A stretch of 64,000 nt of DNA from CAVSWT01 sp963777515 (GCA_963777515.1 CAVZQU010000021.1:186001-250000); one strand, 5' to 3'. Positions 27,920-40,100 are shown, numbered from the stretch's first letter. Program-made: numbers and translations. Notes: generated from the sequence alone by a model not told the origin.

Positions 27920-28824
27920 TGCCGTTCTCCTTTCCAGCTAATGAAACAAATATTTCATGAAGGGAGATTTCATCGGCAATAAATTTATTAACCGTAACAT
28001 TATTTTCTACCAGCAGTTTCAGAAGTTTTTGAACATCAGAATCACTTTTAACTTTTATACCGGTTGTATTTCCGAAGTCTTCAATTCTTTCAATAATAGG
28101 ATTACCATTGAGGAATGAAATGCTGCCATTGTAATTAAGACTAACATTTCTTTTTCCGTACTTTGCTTTTATTGTTTTTAATTCACCGCTTAAAATAATT
28201 TTACCATGGTCAATCATCGCAATATGATCGCACATTTTTTCTGCAAATTCCATTAAGTGAGTAGAAAAGATAATCACTTTTCCTTCTTTCTTCATATCAA
28301 GAATTATTTGTTTTAGAAGATCAGTGTTGATTGGATCAAGCCCGGAGAATGGTTCATCAAGAATTAAAAATTCCGGATCATGAAGAATAGTAGCAATGAA
28401 TTGAATTTTCTGCTGATTGCCTTTTGACAAGTCTTCTATCTTCGATGTTTTTCTATCAAATAAGTCAAATTTTTTTAAATAGTAATCCGCTTTTTTCTGA
28501 ACTTCACTTCCGGTTTTTCCTTTTAGTTCTGCAAAGAAAAGAAGTGTATCGTTTATATTCATCTTTTTGTAAAGCCCGCGTTCTTCGGGAAGATAACCTA
28601 CTTTTTCCTTTAAACTCCTGGCCGATTTTTGTCCCGCGTAAAATAACATCACCTGAATCCTGCAAATAAATATTCATCAGCATTCTAATTGTTGTTGTCT
28701 TTCCAGCACCATTCCTCCCTATCAACCCAAACACGGAACCTTCAGGGACAGAAAAAGAAACGTTGTCGACTGCTTTAACGCTGCCAAAAGTTTTACTTAA
28801 ATTCTGAACTTCCAATGCATACAT
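27912..28824 (-). CDS. ABC transporter ATPase, NatA-like (one apparent frameshift)
   Basis: Removing one base in the T run 28626-28630 gives 303 residues. Walker A GRNGAGKTTTIRM, signature LSKGNQQKIQF, Walker B FLILDEPFSGLD and the switch His in STHLMEF are present; the joined region reads RGTKSARSLKEKVGYLPEER, as expected around the Q-loop/YLPEERGLY motif of NatA ATPases. A C-terminal domain of about 80 residues (NGSISFLNGNPIIERIED...) is typical of this group. It energises the ABC-2 permease encoded immediately downstream. Confidence 0.87.
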
Positions 28825-29151
28825 AGACTTCTCCCTAGTGAGTAGCAGACAAATGTATTGTCAATTTATTATTGAATTACTAACTGTTAATGCTGAAAGA
28901 TTTTAGCCTTAAAAATATGACAATCGTACCAAACCCCCAAAATTTCTTGAGAGAAATTTAACTTTCTGTAAACTCTACAAATTTTAAAAAGTTTATCTTA
29001 TTACTAATAAATGACTTGCAGGTTAATTACTTTTTAACATTATTTCAAAAAGAATTTTTACAATTCTTTTACCGCTTCATTTTTTAGGAGAGACAGCAAG
29101 AATAGATTGATACTGTAATCATAAATTATCAACAACTACTGCGAATAAATT
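28825..29151. promoter_or_regulatory. Divergent intergenic region before TonB receptor
   Basis: These 327 AT-rich bases lie between the divergent NatA and TonB-receptor genes and should hold both promoters. The only structure I see is a 9-bp inverted repeat AAAAGAATT (29048-29056) / AATTCTTTT (29062-29070) about 80 bases before the receptor start. No gene is visible. Confidence 0.4.
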
Positions 29152-31515
29152 ATGAAGCTTACAGTATTATTTATTTTCATTCCTATTATATTTTTATCTG
29201 CTCAATCAAATCATTTACATATTTATGGAAGAGTTTTAAACTACGAAACAAACCAGCCAATTGCAGATGCTAATGTTTCAGTTCTAACAAAAGTCTGGGG
29301 AACAACTACTGATAGCGTTGGAAATTTTTCTTTTAGAATCCCTAAAGGTTCTTACAAAATTAAATTCAGCTTTGTTGGTTTTGAAGATAATATTAAAGAG
29401 ATATATCCAACGAAAAATGAAAATGAAATTAAACTGAAAATTAAATTGATTCCAACAGTATTAGTCCAAAATGAAGTTAATGTAAAAGGTAAAAAAGAAA
29501 ATCTTTCTCCTGTTATCCAGGAAATAAAAGAAAAAGATCTTGATAAAATGCCAAATATGTATTCGGATGTTATTAGAAGTGTTAAGATTCTTCCGGGCGT
29601 AACTTCTAACAATGAATTAACAAGCGCATACAACGTTCGAGGTGGTAACTTCAGTGAAAATTTAATTTACCTAAACGGATACGAAATCTTTCGTCCATTT
29701 TTAATTGATCAAGGAGTTGAAGAAAGCCAATCAATTATAAATCAAAATATGGTGAGCAATTTACAGTTTTATAACGGAAGCTTTCCGGCAAGATATGATG
29801 ATAAAATGTCTTCTGCATTAGATGTAAATTATAAAAACAACAGCAAAGAATATTTAAATGGGGAGGTAAATGCAAACCTGCTGAATATGGGAATAACTTT
29901 GCAGGATAAAATAAAAAATTTTAGCTGGATGGCGGGCTTTCGTGATGCATATCCAACCTTGTTTTTAACCAAGCTACAAACCGCAGGCAAGTACAAACCA
30001 AAGTTTATCGATTTTCAATTTTTCGGGACTTATGATTTTACTAAAAACTCCAGCATTCAATTATTGTTTTTAAATGCTTCAAACAAATTTGATTTAACAC
30101 CTGATAATTGGAAAGGACATTTTTCAGCCGGGCTTTATGACGTTAGAGAAATCCTATTTAAATATACCGGTAATAAAATTTATAATTTCAATACTAATTT
30201 AGCCGGACTAAAATATTTTCAAAATATTTCTACTAAAGTAAAATCCATTTCCTCAATATCCTATTATACTATTGATGAATCAGAAAATAAAAATCTATAT
30301 GCGAATATTTATTATGCAAGAGATGCATATAATACAACCGTTTATGAAAAGTTTCTAAAAACAAGATTAGAAAAAGGTAACAACAGCTTAAAGATAAATA
30401 TATTTGACATTCAATCAAGCATAGATTACAAAGAGTCAATTCATAACATAGAAGCTGGAGTTAAATTTCGTTTATCTAAAATGGATAATTCATTAAATGA
30501 AAGCGCTGTTGAATCGGCAGTTGAAGATTCAGTTTTGGATTTACCCTATTCTAAAATTGCAAAACAAAATTTAGATTTTAATTCGTTCTCTTCTTACGTG
30601 CAGGATGAAATTATTTTTAACGATAAATTTCATGCAAATATTGGAGCAAGATTTCTAAAATATTACTACAACAAAGAAGCATTATTTAGTCCACGTGCAA
30701 GTGTAAGCTACAATTATTCGCAAGGTAACAAACTTAGCTTAAGCTGGGGTTATTACTATCAGCCGCCGTTCTTTTATGAACTTCGCGATAAAAACACGTC
30801 AAGCGAATCTCCTTTATTGTCACAAAGAGCAATACATTATATTTTAAGCTGGGAAATTATGCCGAATGCAGCTAAAAAGTTTCTTGTCTCAGCTTATTAC
30901 AAAAAGCTTGATCATTTAATTCCTTATCATATAGAAAATTTAAAACTGGTTTATGGAGACAAAAACAATTATAAAGGATACGCATACGGACTAGATTTAC
31001 AATATGAAGGGGAACTTGTCCCGGGAATGAATACCTGGATCGGTTACAGCTACTTAAATACAAAAGAGAAAAATCTTGATGATCCTTCTTCAGGCTATGT
31101 TAGAAGGCTGCTTGATCAAACTCATACAATAAGAGTTTTCTTACAGGACCGGACTCCCAAACATCCTAATTTTCAAGCTCATGTATTATTCTTAGTAGGT
31201 TCGGGATTTTTATACTATCCCAGGAAGGTTGTTACCGATCCGGCAACTAATATAAAATCATATAGCAGTTGATTATACTAAAAACTTATACTTATCCCTT
31301 TCTTCTTTAGAGTGGACATGGGGCTAACAAACAAATTTATTTTTAGCAATGAAACTGAACTAATATTAACAGTAGATGTTTTTAATATATTTAACAAATA
31401 TAATTATGAATCGTATTCGTGGTTTAATTTATATTCGAATTCAAAGCAACTAGTTTTTACACCTAATATTTTTTCAAAAAGGTTTTTTAATGTAGGATTA
31501 GAATATCATTTTTAA
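29152..31515 (+). CDS. TonB-dependent outer-membrane receptor (C-terminal indels)
   Basis: The protein has a signal peptide, a carboxypeptidase-regulatory-like domain (IYGRVLNYETNQPIADANV, about 22-110), a plug domain (MPNMYSDVIRSVKILPGV, YNVRGGNFSENLIYLNGYEI) and a long beta-barrel ending VGLEYHF. A TGA and a TAA interrupt the frame near 31270-31280. Frame returns downstream if three single bases are removed, near 31265, in 31280-31284 and in 31299-31301; the join then reads DYTKTYTYPFFFRVDMGL, as expected for the barrel end. The corrected length is 786 residues. It imports a TonB-dependent ligand. No SusD-type partner is adjacent, so glycan, siderophore or another ligand is possible. Confidence 0.82.
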
Positions 31516-31587
31516 GAATGGTTTTATTTACAACATCAATTTCTTTGAGAGATCGGGTTTGTTTAAGCTCAGATATATGTTGAAGTG

Positions 31588-32226
31588 TTAATGCAAATAA
31601 TACTTTCCGCCGACAGTGAAATTAACTCCCCCAAAATTACTGCGGTAATAGACTATATCTTTCTTTATAAAATTGTATTGTACTTCTCCGAAGATTGAAA
31701 CATGGCTGTCTTCAAAAGTTTTTTCAAGGCTTGTTCCTGCGAAATAACCATATAATCCTTCATTATCTAAGTTCTCAATAGTTTTACCGCTTTGGAGTGA
31801 TACTTTTTGGTTTATCAATGAATAAGTAAATCCGCTTGACAATCCAAACCTGATACTTTTTGAAATATAAAAATTGTATTGAAGCCCAGCATTAAAAATC
31901 AATTGCGAGAAGGAAACGTTAGCAGCAGTTAATTGATTAATTATACTTATATCATTATCAACATAGGTCAAATAATCATAAGCAGTAAAATTTGGTTTTG
32001 AAGTATAAGTTAGCCTGCTATAAAATGAAATGTTATTAATTACAGGGAAACCAAATCCTACTCCCAATGCAGCATGCAAAGAATTTTCTTTATAATTTTC
32101 TCTTACGGAAGAATTTGAAAGGACGAGATTTCCGGAAAGATATGGAGAGTCATTTTTTTGAGATTGAGCAAACAGACATAAAGATAATACAAAAAACAGT
32201 GCAGTTAAAATCGTAACACGTTTCAT
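31588..32226 (-). CDS. Small outer-membrane beta-barrel protein
   Basis: The 212 residues have a Sec signal (LSLCLFAQS) and a pattern of amphipathic strands: NSLHAALGVGFGFPVIN, ISFYSRLTYTSKPN, LIFNAGLQYNFYISKSIRFG, and ending NFTVGGKYYLH. This resembles the OmpA/PorT-like 8- to 10-stranded barrels (PF13568 type) of Bacteroidota. No enzymatic motif is present. It converges with the TonB-receptor gene, 72 bases apart. Confidence 0.65.
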   Translation of the reverse strand: MKRVTILTALFFVLSLCLFAQSQKNDSPYLSGNLVLSNSSVRENYKENSLHAALGVGFGFPVINNISFYSRLTYTSKPNFTAYDYLTYVDNDISIINQLTAANVSFSQLIFNAGLQYNFYISKSIRFGLSSGFTYSLINQKVSLQSGKTIENLDNEGLYGYFAGTSLEKTFEDSHVSIFGEVQYNFIKKDIVYYRSNFGGVNFTVGGKYYLH

Positions 32227-32311
32227 AATAATTCTCCATTCACAAATTTATGCTATAGTAAATGGCAGAGAAGGAAATTTAATTTATACTAATTAATGGT
32301 TTCTTATGAAG

Positions 32312-32530
32312 CTATTTTTTTCCGTTGTCTTCTTCAATATGCTTCATAATCCTTTTAAAATACGCCGCTTTTTGCCGATCATTATTCAAGAAGTTAATTT
32401 TAAATCTATTTACTATTTGTTTAAGAGTAATTTCTCCTTGAGCTTTATGCTGTTTTCTTCGATCGACATAATCTTTTATTATTCTAATTTGGTCGTCACG
32501 ACGTTTGTTTGTCAGATTTATCTTGGCCAT
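32312..32530 (-). CDS. Small basic hypothetical protein
   Basis: A 72-residue frame (MAKINLTNKRRDDQIRIIKD...) is highly charged and predicted helical, with many Lys, Arg and Gln and no hydrophobic segment, so it would be cytoplasmic. A frame on the opposite strand over the same bases is hydrophobic and looks like its shadow. I know no family. Ribosome binding is weak, so coding status is uncertain. Confidence 0.4.
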   Translation of the reverse strand: MAKINLTNKRRDDQIRIIKDYVDRRKQHKAQGEITLKQIVNRFKINFLNNDRQKAAYFKRIMKHIEEDNGKK

Positions 32531-32871
32531 ACAGTTACTTTATGGAAAATAAGGGATTGTTGAATTTCAATTTAATTTTTAAACCTCTCCTAAAATTCTT
32601 AATCACTGACGCTATTGTCAAGTAATTAATAACATTTTTTTAATAATAGATATTAAAAAAAGCACCAATGTGTTAAAAATTGAGTAAATATTAAAAAATT
32701 ATTCTATAGTTAGTAAAGAACAAATATAAACTTTTATTCTTTAATGAAAAAATAATTAATAAGATATTTGGCCATTATTACAATTTCTTTTAAAATTTAA
32801 CCAAAAATAAAACCAATTTTAAAAATTAACTACTAACCTACCCTAATAAAAGGATACAATTTAAGTGTGTT
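32531..32871. other. AT-rich intergenic gap, no feature seen
   Basis: These 341 bases lie downstream of the secreted GH2 gene and upstream of the small basic protein. They are extremely AT-rich with many A/T runs. I see no gene, RNA or convincing hairpin; a promoter for the small gene and the end of the long cluster-2 transcript must lie here. Confidence 0.5.
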
Positions 32872-35493
32872 TTAATAGATTTTTCTTACTGAAATCCCGT
32901 TAATCAACGAATTTCCTTCATTGCCTAAAAAATTTAATCTTATTCCATTTTGATTAACGATAACAATTTGTATGCTTATTTCTGTTGGATGATAAATTCC
33001 AAATTGCCTAACTAAATTCAAATTATTAAAAATTACTTTGTCATTAATTTTAATTCCAAATATTCTGTTTTTTTTATTTTGGATTTCACAAAACCTTAAA
33101 TTAACTTCATATAAACCATCAGGTACATCAAATTTGTAAGAAGATACGCTACCAATTGCTGTTTGATAAATAGGATCATCTTTTGAATTAAATATTCTAT
33201 GATGGGTAGAGACTTTCTCGCCTCCTATATATCCCCACAATCCTTTTCCATATTTTTTGTCTGCTTCCCAAACTAAGTTGTTTTCATCAATAAAATCGCA
33301 ATCACTTCCGCAATTTACGGCAATAATTTTGTTCATCGATTTTGTTGAATCAAATAAAGATAACCTATCATCAAAATAAACAAATGTGTGATCTATTATT
33401 TTTTTTTCATCATTAATTCCTTTAGCAGTTACAATATTTTTACCATCCTTTAAAACTGCTTTAAAATTAATTGTAAAGTTTTGAGGATTAAATTTTCCCA
33501 AAGAATTATGATTTAAAAAGACTTCAACCTGACTAAGATTAGTATAAATTTTTATACTTTGGTTTCTGTCTTTTTTATCACTTCCAGCTCTATATTGATA
33601 ATCTCTTGTTGCGATATGAAGAACCGGCTCTTTTTTTAAAGCGGCTTTATAATAAAATGAAACATCTTTTGGAGTTCTGTCAAAATAATAAATCCCTTTT
33701 TGATTTAAATTAGGTTTTGTATCATCTCTAAACTTAGATCCGAAATCGAATTGATTCCATAGTGCACTCCCACTAATAAAATCTCTATTCATAATTTGAA
33801 GAAATGTTTCTTCATGAAGTTGCTGTTGGTACTCCGTACTAAAATCAAAAGCGACTGGCTTAGTTGAATGAACACGTTCATCACTTCCCCCGCCATATTC
33901 GCTAATAATTAATGGTGTGTGTGGATGTTTTTGATGAAATACATCTACAAATTTTCCAAACGCTTTGAAGTTATCATAATACCAGCCGAAATATAAATTC
34001 ATCCCAACAACATCAGGAATATTTTCATAACCATTAGCATGTTCTAATTCACCGCTGAAATAGGCTGTGACAGTCACCCTACTTTCATCTTCGCTTTTTG
34101 CGGTTGTATTCAATGTTTCTTCTAATTCAGTTATTTTTTTGAAATAATTCTCTGGCAGATTTTGTGGAGGCCTCAATCTTATTTCATTCATATAGCCCCA
34201 CATTATTATTGAAGGATGATTATAATTCTGGCGAATCATTTCAACCAACATGTTTTTACAATTTTCAGAAAATTCTTTTGACAAAGTAATACGATTAACA
34301 ACCGGAATTTCTTGCCAAACAATTAAACCCAATTCATCCGCAGTTTGAAGAACGGTTGGATCTTGCGGATAATGAGCTAAACGAACGAAATTAAATCCAT
34401 TTTCTTTTATGATCTTTAAATCTTTTTGACAAATTATATTTGGAATTGCATTGCCATAGCTAGGATAATCCTGGTGTTTATTTGATCCCACAAGTTTCAA
34501 ATGTTTTCCATTAAGAAAGAACCCTTTATCTGCATCGAATTTAAACCACCTGAAACCCAAAGGATTTATTTCTTCATCAACTAATTTATCTCCATCATAA
34601 ATTTGTGTAACTATTTTATAAAGATATGGATTGTCAGGCGACCAAAGTTTCGGAGATTTTATTTCAGAACTTATATCAAACTCACTTGAAGAATTAGAAC
34701 TGATCGATAATTCCTTTTTAATGGATTTTACATTCTTATTTTGCGCATCTATTATTTTGTTTATGACTTTAAGATTTTTGGATTCACTACTTTCGTTAAC
34801 AACTTTGCCTTTTATATTTAATAATGCGGATTCGTTATTAACTTTTGATGTGCTGATAAAAATTCCGGGAGAAGCATTATCAAGTAAATCTAAATGAACA
34901 TCATTAACTGCAATTAACCAAACATCTCTATAGATCCCGCCGTAAAATGTAAAATCAGCATCAAGCGGGGGAATATTTTCATTGAATGAGTTATCAACTT
35001 TAACAGCAATTAGATTTGGTATTGAAAAGTTTATTTCTTCGGTAATATCATAACAAAATGCAGTATATCCGCCAAGATGCTTCCCGACTGATTTCCCATT
35101 TACAAAGACTTCTGCAGTTTGATTTGCCCCCTCAAAATATAAAAATAATTTTTTACCCTTAAGTGATTCATTCATATTAAGAATTTTCCTGTACCAGCCA
35201 ATTCCTCTTCTATAATTTGTTGAATCACTGAAAGCATCTATTAAATTCCAGGTATGTGGAATATTAACTAATTGCCAATCATAATCATTTAATTGCTGTG
35301 ATGATGCATTTTCAATATCATCATTATAAAATTTCCATTGATCATCCAGTGATATTTTTAATCTTGGGTCAGTCAGATTCTGCGGAAATAATTTTGTATT
35401 AAGTAACAAAGCAATAAAGAAAGGGAGAATTTTAATCGTGAAATTTGCTGTAAGCTTTTTTTTAGTTTTGAAAGTGGAATAAAATAATTTCAT
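32872..35493 (-). CDS. Secreted GH2 beta-glycosidase with malectin-like C-terminus
   Basis: The 873 residues have an N-terminal signal/hydrophobic helix (about 20-37, ending LFPQN). GH2 domains follow: sugar-binding jelly-roll (YDWQLVNIPHTWN, GIGWYRKILN, FVNGKSVGKHLGGYTAF), immunoglobulin-like domain, then the TIM barrel with LVGSNKHQDYPSYG, acid/base Glu in MWGYMNEIR and nucleophile Glu in LIISEYGGG. The C-terminal about 150 residues (IIAVNCGSDC, DKKYGKGLWGYIGG, GLYEVNLRFCEI) look like a malectin-type carbohydrate-binding domain. Beta-galactosidase or beta-glucuronidase activity is typical; malectin binds diglucosides. It is the last gene of the long minus-strand run. Confidence 0.85.
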   Translation of the reverse strand: MKLFYSTFKTKKKLTANFTIKILPFFIALLLNTKLFPQNLTDPRLKISLDDQWKFYNDDIENASSQQLNDYDWQLVNIPHTWNLIDAFSDSTNYRRGIGWYRKILNMNESLKGKKLFLYFEGANQTAEVFVNGKSVGKHLGGYTAFCYDITEEINFSIPNLIAVKVDNSFNENIPPLDADFTFYGGIYRDVWLIAVNDVHLDLLDNASPGIFISTSKVNNESALLNIKGKVVNESSESKNLKVINKIIDAQNKNVKSIKKELSISSNSSSEFDISSEIKSPKLWSPDNPYLYKIVTQIYDGDKLVDEEINPLGFRWFKFDADKGFFLNGKHLKLVGSNKHQDYPSYGNAIPNIICQKDLKIIKENGFNFVRLAHYPQDPTVLQTADELGLIVWQEIPVVNRITLSKEFSENCKNMLVEMIRQNYNHPSIIMWGYMNEIRLRPPQNLPENYFKKITELEETLNTTAKSEDESRVTVTAYFSGELEHANGYENIPDVVGMNLYFGWYYDNFKAFGKFVDVFHQKHPHTPLIISEYGGGSDERVHSTKPVAFDFSTEYQQQLHEETFLQIMNRDFISGSALWNQFDFGSKFRDDTKPNLNQKGIYYFDRTPKDVSFYYKAALKKEPVLHIATRDYQYRAGSDKKDRNQSIKIYTNLSQVEVFLNHNSLGKFNPQNFTINFKAVLKDGKNIVTAKGINDEKKIIDHTFVYFDDRLSLFDSTKSMNKIIAVNCGSDCDFIDENNLVWEADKKYGKGLWGYIGGEKVSTHHRIFNSKDDPIYQTAIGSVSSYKFDVPDGLYEVNLRFCEIQNKKNRIFGIKINDKVIFNNLNLVRQFGIYHPTEISIQIVIVNQNGIRLNFLGNEGNSLINGISVRKIY

Positions 35494-35593
35494 TTTTTTT
35501 GAAGTTAAAATTTAACTGATATTGCAGCATGTTTTTATCCCCAATAATTTACTTACTTAAACTTAATAATCAAATTAATATTCATTTTATTAA

Positions 35594-37120
35594 TTATTCT
35601 TCAAAAATTATATTTCCTTTTCTTTTATTTGCCTGCCAGTTAGTAACTCGTTTTACGGTTATTTTATCTGAATTATTTGCTTTAAGCCAATCAAAAACCT
35701 CCTTGGTAAAATTGTTTATTAAATCCTGGTATTCAGGCAGATCAATTAAATTATACATTTCGTTTGGATCATTTTTTAAATCATAAAACTCATCCTTATC
35801 CCAGATACCGTAGTAAGTCATATACTTATACTGTTCCGTTCTTAAACCAAATACAGTTGGAGTATGCGGAAAAGGCCTTTCCCAATAATACTCATATACA
35901 AAAGAATCTCTCCAATCTATTTTTTCTTCTTTCAGTAATGGAAGAAAAGAAACCCCATCCATATCTTTAGGTTTCTTCATTCCTGCTAATTCAAGTATAG
36001 TTGGGGCAATATCTACATTTAAAATCATTTTAGAAATTTTTTGTCCAGGTTTTAAAAATCCAGGACCATAAACTAAATGGGGCATTCTTATAGATGGCTC
36101 ATACATTTGGCGTTTATCAATCAGCCCGTGTTCACCCATAGTAAATCCTTGATCAGAAGTATAAAACACTACTGTGGATTTACTAAGATTTTCTTTTTCA
36201 AGATTATCCAATACTTTTCCAATACCTTCATCCAAAGCAAGAATGGTTTCACAATACCTTCTGTAAAAAGTATCAAAATCTATTTGACCTTGATAAAGAT
36301 AATCAACACCATGCCAGCCGTACCGCTGGGCATGAACCCACAAAGGTTTTCCTTCATAATTTTGCTGTGTGTCTGCCATACTTTCAGGATATTCAATCTT
36401 TACATTATCAAACAATCCCAAATGCCTTTTTGCTGGCTCAAACATTGCATGCACAGCTTTATGCGAGAGGTATAAAAAGAAAGGTTTATCTCTTTTTTTG
36501 TTTATCCATTCAATTGCATAATCTGTCAATAAATCAGTAACATAACCTTCACGTTTAATATGTTTGCCGTCAATATTAAATTCAGGATCATAATAAACTC
36601 CTTGCCCTTTAAAACTGATCCACTTATCAAAACCTTTTCTTGGTTGATCCGTAATATCTCCCATATGCCATTTACCGATAAATCCAGTTTCATAACCAAG
36701 TTTCTGCAGGTATTCAGGAAAATAAACATTGTTAGTCGGTTCAGGAGAATCATTATCAATAACACCATGCTTACTTGAATATTGTCCTGTTAAAATGGAT
36801 GCTCTGCTTGGAGAACAAAGAGAAGTAGTAACAAATGTATTTTCACAATGAACACCTTCATTTGCCATTTTATCCAAAGCAGGAGTTTTAAGAAAAGTAG
36901 GTTTTTTCATAAAACTCATAAAATCGTAGCGGTGATCATCACTTAAAATAAAAATTATATTGGGCTGCTTTGCATCCGGAATTTTTTCTATCTCTAAATT
37001 TTTTACTGCTTCAGAATTAAATGCGCTTGAAGCAAAAGAATTAATTAACGGAAGTGCCGCTGTTGTTGCCCCCATCGTTGAAATAAACTTCCTTCTTGTA
37101 TATTTGTTCTTGTCTTTCAT
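35594..37120 (-). CDS. Sulfatase, formylglycine-dependent, Tat-like signal
   Basis: The 508 residues begin with a Tat-like signal (TRRKFISTMGATTAALPLI). Sulfatase features are metal ligands in FILSDDHRYD (Asp61, Asp62), the maturation motif CSPSR (Cys102-Arg106) that becomes formylglycine, GYETGFIGKWHMG, and a later metal site FYTSDQGFTMGEHG. It hydrolyses a sulfate ester on a glycan, outside the cytoplasm. The same superfamily includes phosphodiesterases, so another ester is possible. No anSME or FGE maturase gene is in the window. It lies 19 bases after the GH3 fusion gene and is probably cotranscribed with it. Confidence 0.9.
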   Translation of the reverse strand: MKDKNKYTRRKFISTMGATTAALPLINSFASSAFNSEAVKNLEIEKIPDAKQPNIIFILSDDHRYDFMSFMKKPTFLKTPALDKMANEGVHCENTFVTTSLCSPSRASILTGQYSSKHGVIDNDSPEPTNNVYFPEYLQKLGYETGFIGKWHMGDITDQPRKGFDKWISFKGQGVYYDPEFNIDGKHIKREGYVTDLLTDYAIEWINKKRDKPFFLYLSHKAVHAMFEPAKRHLGLFDNVKIEYPESMADTQQNYEGKPLWVHAQRYGWHGVDYLYQGQIDFDTFYRRYCETILALDEGIGKVLDNLEKENLSKSTVVFYTSDQGFTMGEHGLIDKRQMYEPSIRMPHLVYGPGFLKPGQKISKMILNVDIAPTILELAGMKKPKDMDGVSFLPLLKEEKIDWRDSFVYEYYWERPFPHTPTVFGLRTEQYKYMTYYGIWDKDEFYDLKNDPNEMYNLIDLPEYQDLINNFTKEVFDWLKANNSDKITVKRVTNWQANKRKGNIIFEE

Positions 37121-37139
37121 ACAAACCTCCAGTAAGAAA

Positions 37140-40100
37140 TCAATTTGAAATTAATTCAAAACTCTTTGATATTACTTTATCCGAACTGCCTCCAATCATG
37201 ACATCAAATTTTCCTGGTTCAATAATTTTCTTCATCTGTAAACCGTAATATGAAAGCATGTCAGGAGTTATTTTAAAAATATTTTTCTAGTTTCTTTTGG
37301 CTTTAAACTTATTCTTTGAAAGCCTTTTAATTCTTTTACCGGACGAGTAACATTGGCAACTTCATCTCTTAAATACATTTCGACTATTTCTTCCCCTTCA
37401 ACATCACCGATGTTTGTAACATTAATTGCCGCAAGTAAAGTATCTCCTATTAAAGCTGAAATTGGAAATACATTTAAACTATCATATTTGAATTTTGTAT
37501 AACTTAATCCATATCCAAACGGATAAAGCGGTGTATTTGGAGAATCCAAATATTTTGATGTGTATTTGTCATCTGCTTTAAAAGGCCTTCCTGTATTTTT
37601 ATGATCATAATAAATTGGGATTTGTCCAACAGATCTTGGAAAAGTTACAGTAAGTTTTCCTGAAGGATTATAATCACCAAACAAAACATTTGCAATTGCA
37701 TTTCCCGCTTGATCACCTAAATACCAGGCTTCAATTATTCCTTCAACATTTTCTTCAAGCCAATTAATTGTTAACGGCCTTCCATTCATTAATACAACTA
37801 CAACCGGAATTCCTTCTTTGTGAATTTGTTCGATCAATTCTTCCTGAACGCCAGGCAAATTTAGATTTGTTTTACTAGCTGCTTCACCACTCATGTTCTT
37901 TGATTCACCTGCAATTATTACAGCAGCATCTGACTGCTTTGCAGCATTTAAAGCTTCTCTAAAACCTGATCTATCTATGCTATCTATTTCACATCCCTTT
38001 GCATAATTAATTTTTGTGCTTGGAGAGACTTTCATTTTGATAGATTCTAGTATTGAAATGTTTTTATTTTTCAATCCTTTTGCAGTCCATCCACCCTGAA
38101 TATTTTCTTCATCTTCTGCCAAAGGGCCAATAACAGCAATTGATTTTATATTCTTACTTAAAGGAAGAATATTATTTTTATTTTTCAGCAGCACAATTGA
38201 TTCTTCGGCAAGTGTAAGATTTACATTATTTTTTTTCTCTTGACTTATTTTATGCTCTTTAAAATATGTTGTATCAATAAATGGATTATCAAATAAGCCT
38301 AAATCATATTTAAGCCCTAAAACTCTTTTTACAGATTGATTAATTAAATCTTCTGAAATTTTTCCTTGCTTAACTAAGTCTTCAAGATTTGGAGAATATA
38401 CATTTCCTAAAGTAGTATCGCCCACCATATCAACATCAACTCCGGCAGTGAATCCTTTCAATGCTGCTTCAGGTTTATCTGCAGCAATTCCATGTGGGAC
38501 TAATTCAGCAACAGAATTAAAATCGCTTATTACTACTCCTTTGAATCCCCATTGTTTTTTTAAGATATCGGTAAGAGTATAATAATTAGCAGAAGCTGGA
38601 ACTCCATCAATGTCATTAAATGAACTCATAACAGAAGCAACACCGCTGTCTACTGCATTTTCAAATGGCGGAAGGTATACATCATGTAAAATTCTTTTCC
38701 CTATATTTACAGAATTATAATCTCTTCCGGCTTCAACGGCTCCATAAGCGACAAAATGCTTTGCTGTTGCAGCAATTGTATTTTTGTCTTTCAATGAATT
38801 TCCTTGAAAACCTTTAACTCTAGCAACTGCCATTATACTTCCTAGATATGGATCCTCGCCAGAACCTTCTACAATTCTTCCCCATCGTGGATCGCGTGCA
38901 ATATCAATCATCGGTGCATAAGTCCAATTAGTTCCTTCGGAAGCGGCTTCGAAAGCAGAAATTTCACATGATTTTTTTACAAGTTCCGGATCCCAGCTGC
39001 ATGAAGCTGCTAATGGTACCGGAAAAATTGTATAATATCCATGAATAATATCATTAGCAAACAATAATGGGATTTTTAATCTTGATTCATTAACTGCAAT
39101 TCTTTGCAATGCTTGTGCACTATCTGGTTTCCAGACTCCGGATAAATATGAACCGACCTTACCTTGTTTAATCCATTCATAATTATCAACTTTATTTGTT
39201 CCAACAATCTGAACTAATTGTCCAACTTTTTCAGTTAAAGTCATTCTTAACAAAAGACTGTCAATAAACCTTCCTTTTTCAGACATAGGTTTTATAGTTG
39301 GTATTGTATGAGCAATTTTTCTATTAAGATGACTAAGAATATCTGCATCAACAACTTTTTCAAAAATTATTCTATGTCCAAGATTATTTAGATGAATTCC
39401 ATCTCCGGCTCCATAAATACTGTCTTGAGTTCCATCTATGTTTGCGAAGGGATTCCAGAAATTAAGACTTTTATTTCCGTATCTATTAATAATTGAATCG
39501 CGTAATTCCATTTGTTCATTATTAATATTTAATGGAAAATTTCTTGGCTGCGGCGTTCCTATCCAAACCGGGATATTTCTATTAGATGCAATAGCCATAA
39601 CAGTATCATAATTCTTCAACTGTTCTGCATTTGAATATCCATATGCAGCATCATTGGAAGGAAGATTAATGATTATTGCAGAAGGATGAAACGTAAGTGC
39701 ATAAGTTATATTTTTTGTAATGCTTGGTTTAGGCCTTTCTTGAGGTGGATGAAATCGATTCGGCATTATTTGATACGTTGAATAACCTCCGATTCCAAGA
39801 TTGATTACATAGTAAGAAGAATCAATACTTTTAATATAACTTCTATATCTATTTACCCATGAACTGTCGATTGGGCTAGCTCCAAAACCTTCTGCAGTTG
39901 ATGAACCTAATACAACAATTACAACAGTTGAATCACCGTCTATTACTTTACCGCCGGTGATTTTTAAATCATCAATGTATATGGTATGTTCTTTATTGTC
40001 CGCATTACCTTGTCCCCAAAAAATAGTTTTTATTTTTTTAAGGTTTACATTCCTAATATTCTCTTTAAATATTGAAATAGGAATTGCAACTCTCTGCCAT

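Noticed and set aside
29048..29070. 9-bp A/T inverted repeat as a terminator or RNA gene
   Set aside because: It is AT-only apart from one pair and has no supporting context; chance occurrence is likely in this composition.
32306..32563. Plus-strand frame of 85 residues over the small basic protein gene
   Set aside because: It is hydrophobic, low in complexity and complementary to the charged minus-strand frame; it looks like its shadow, although neither is certain.
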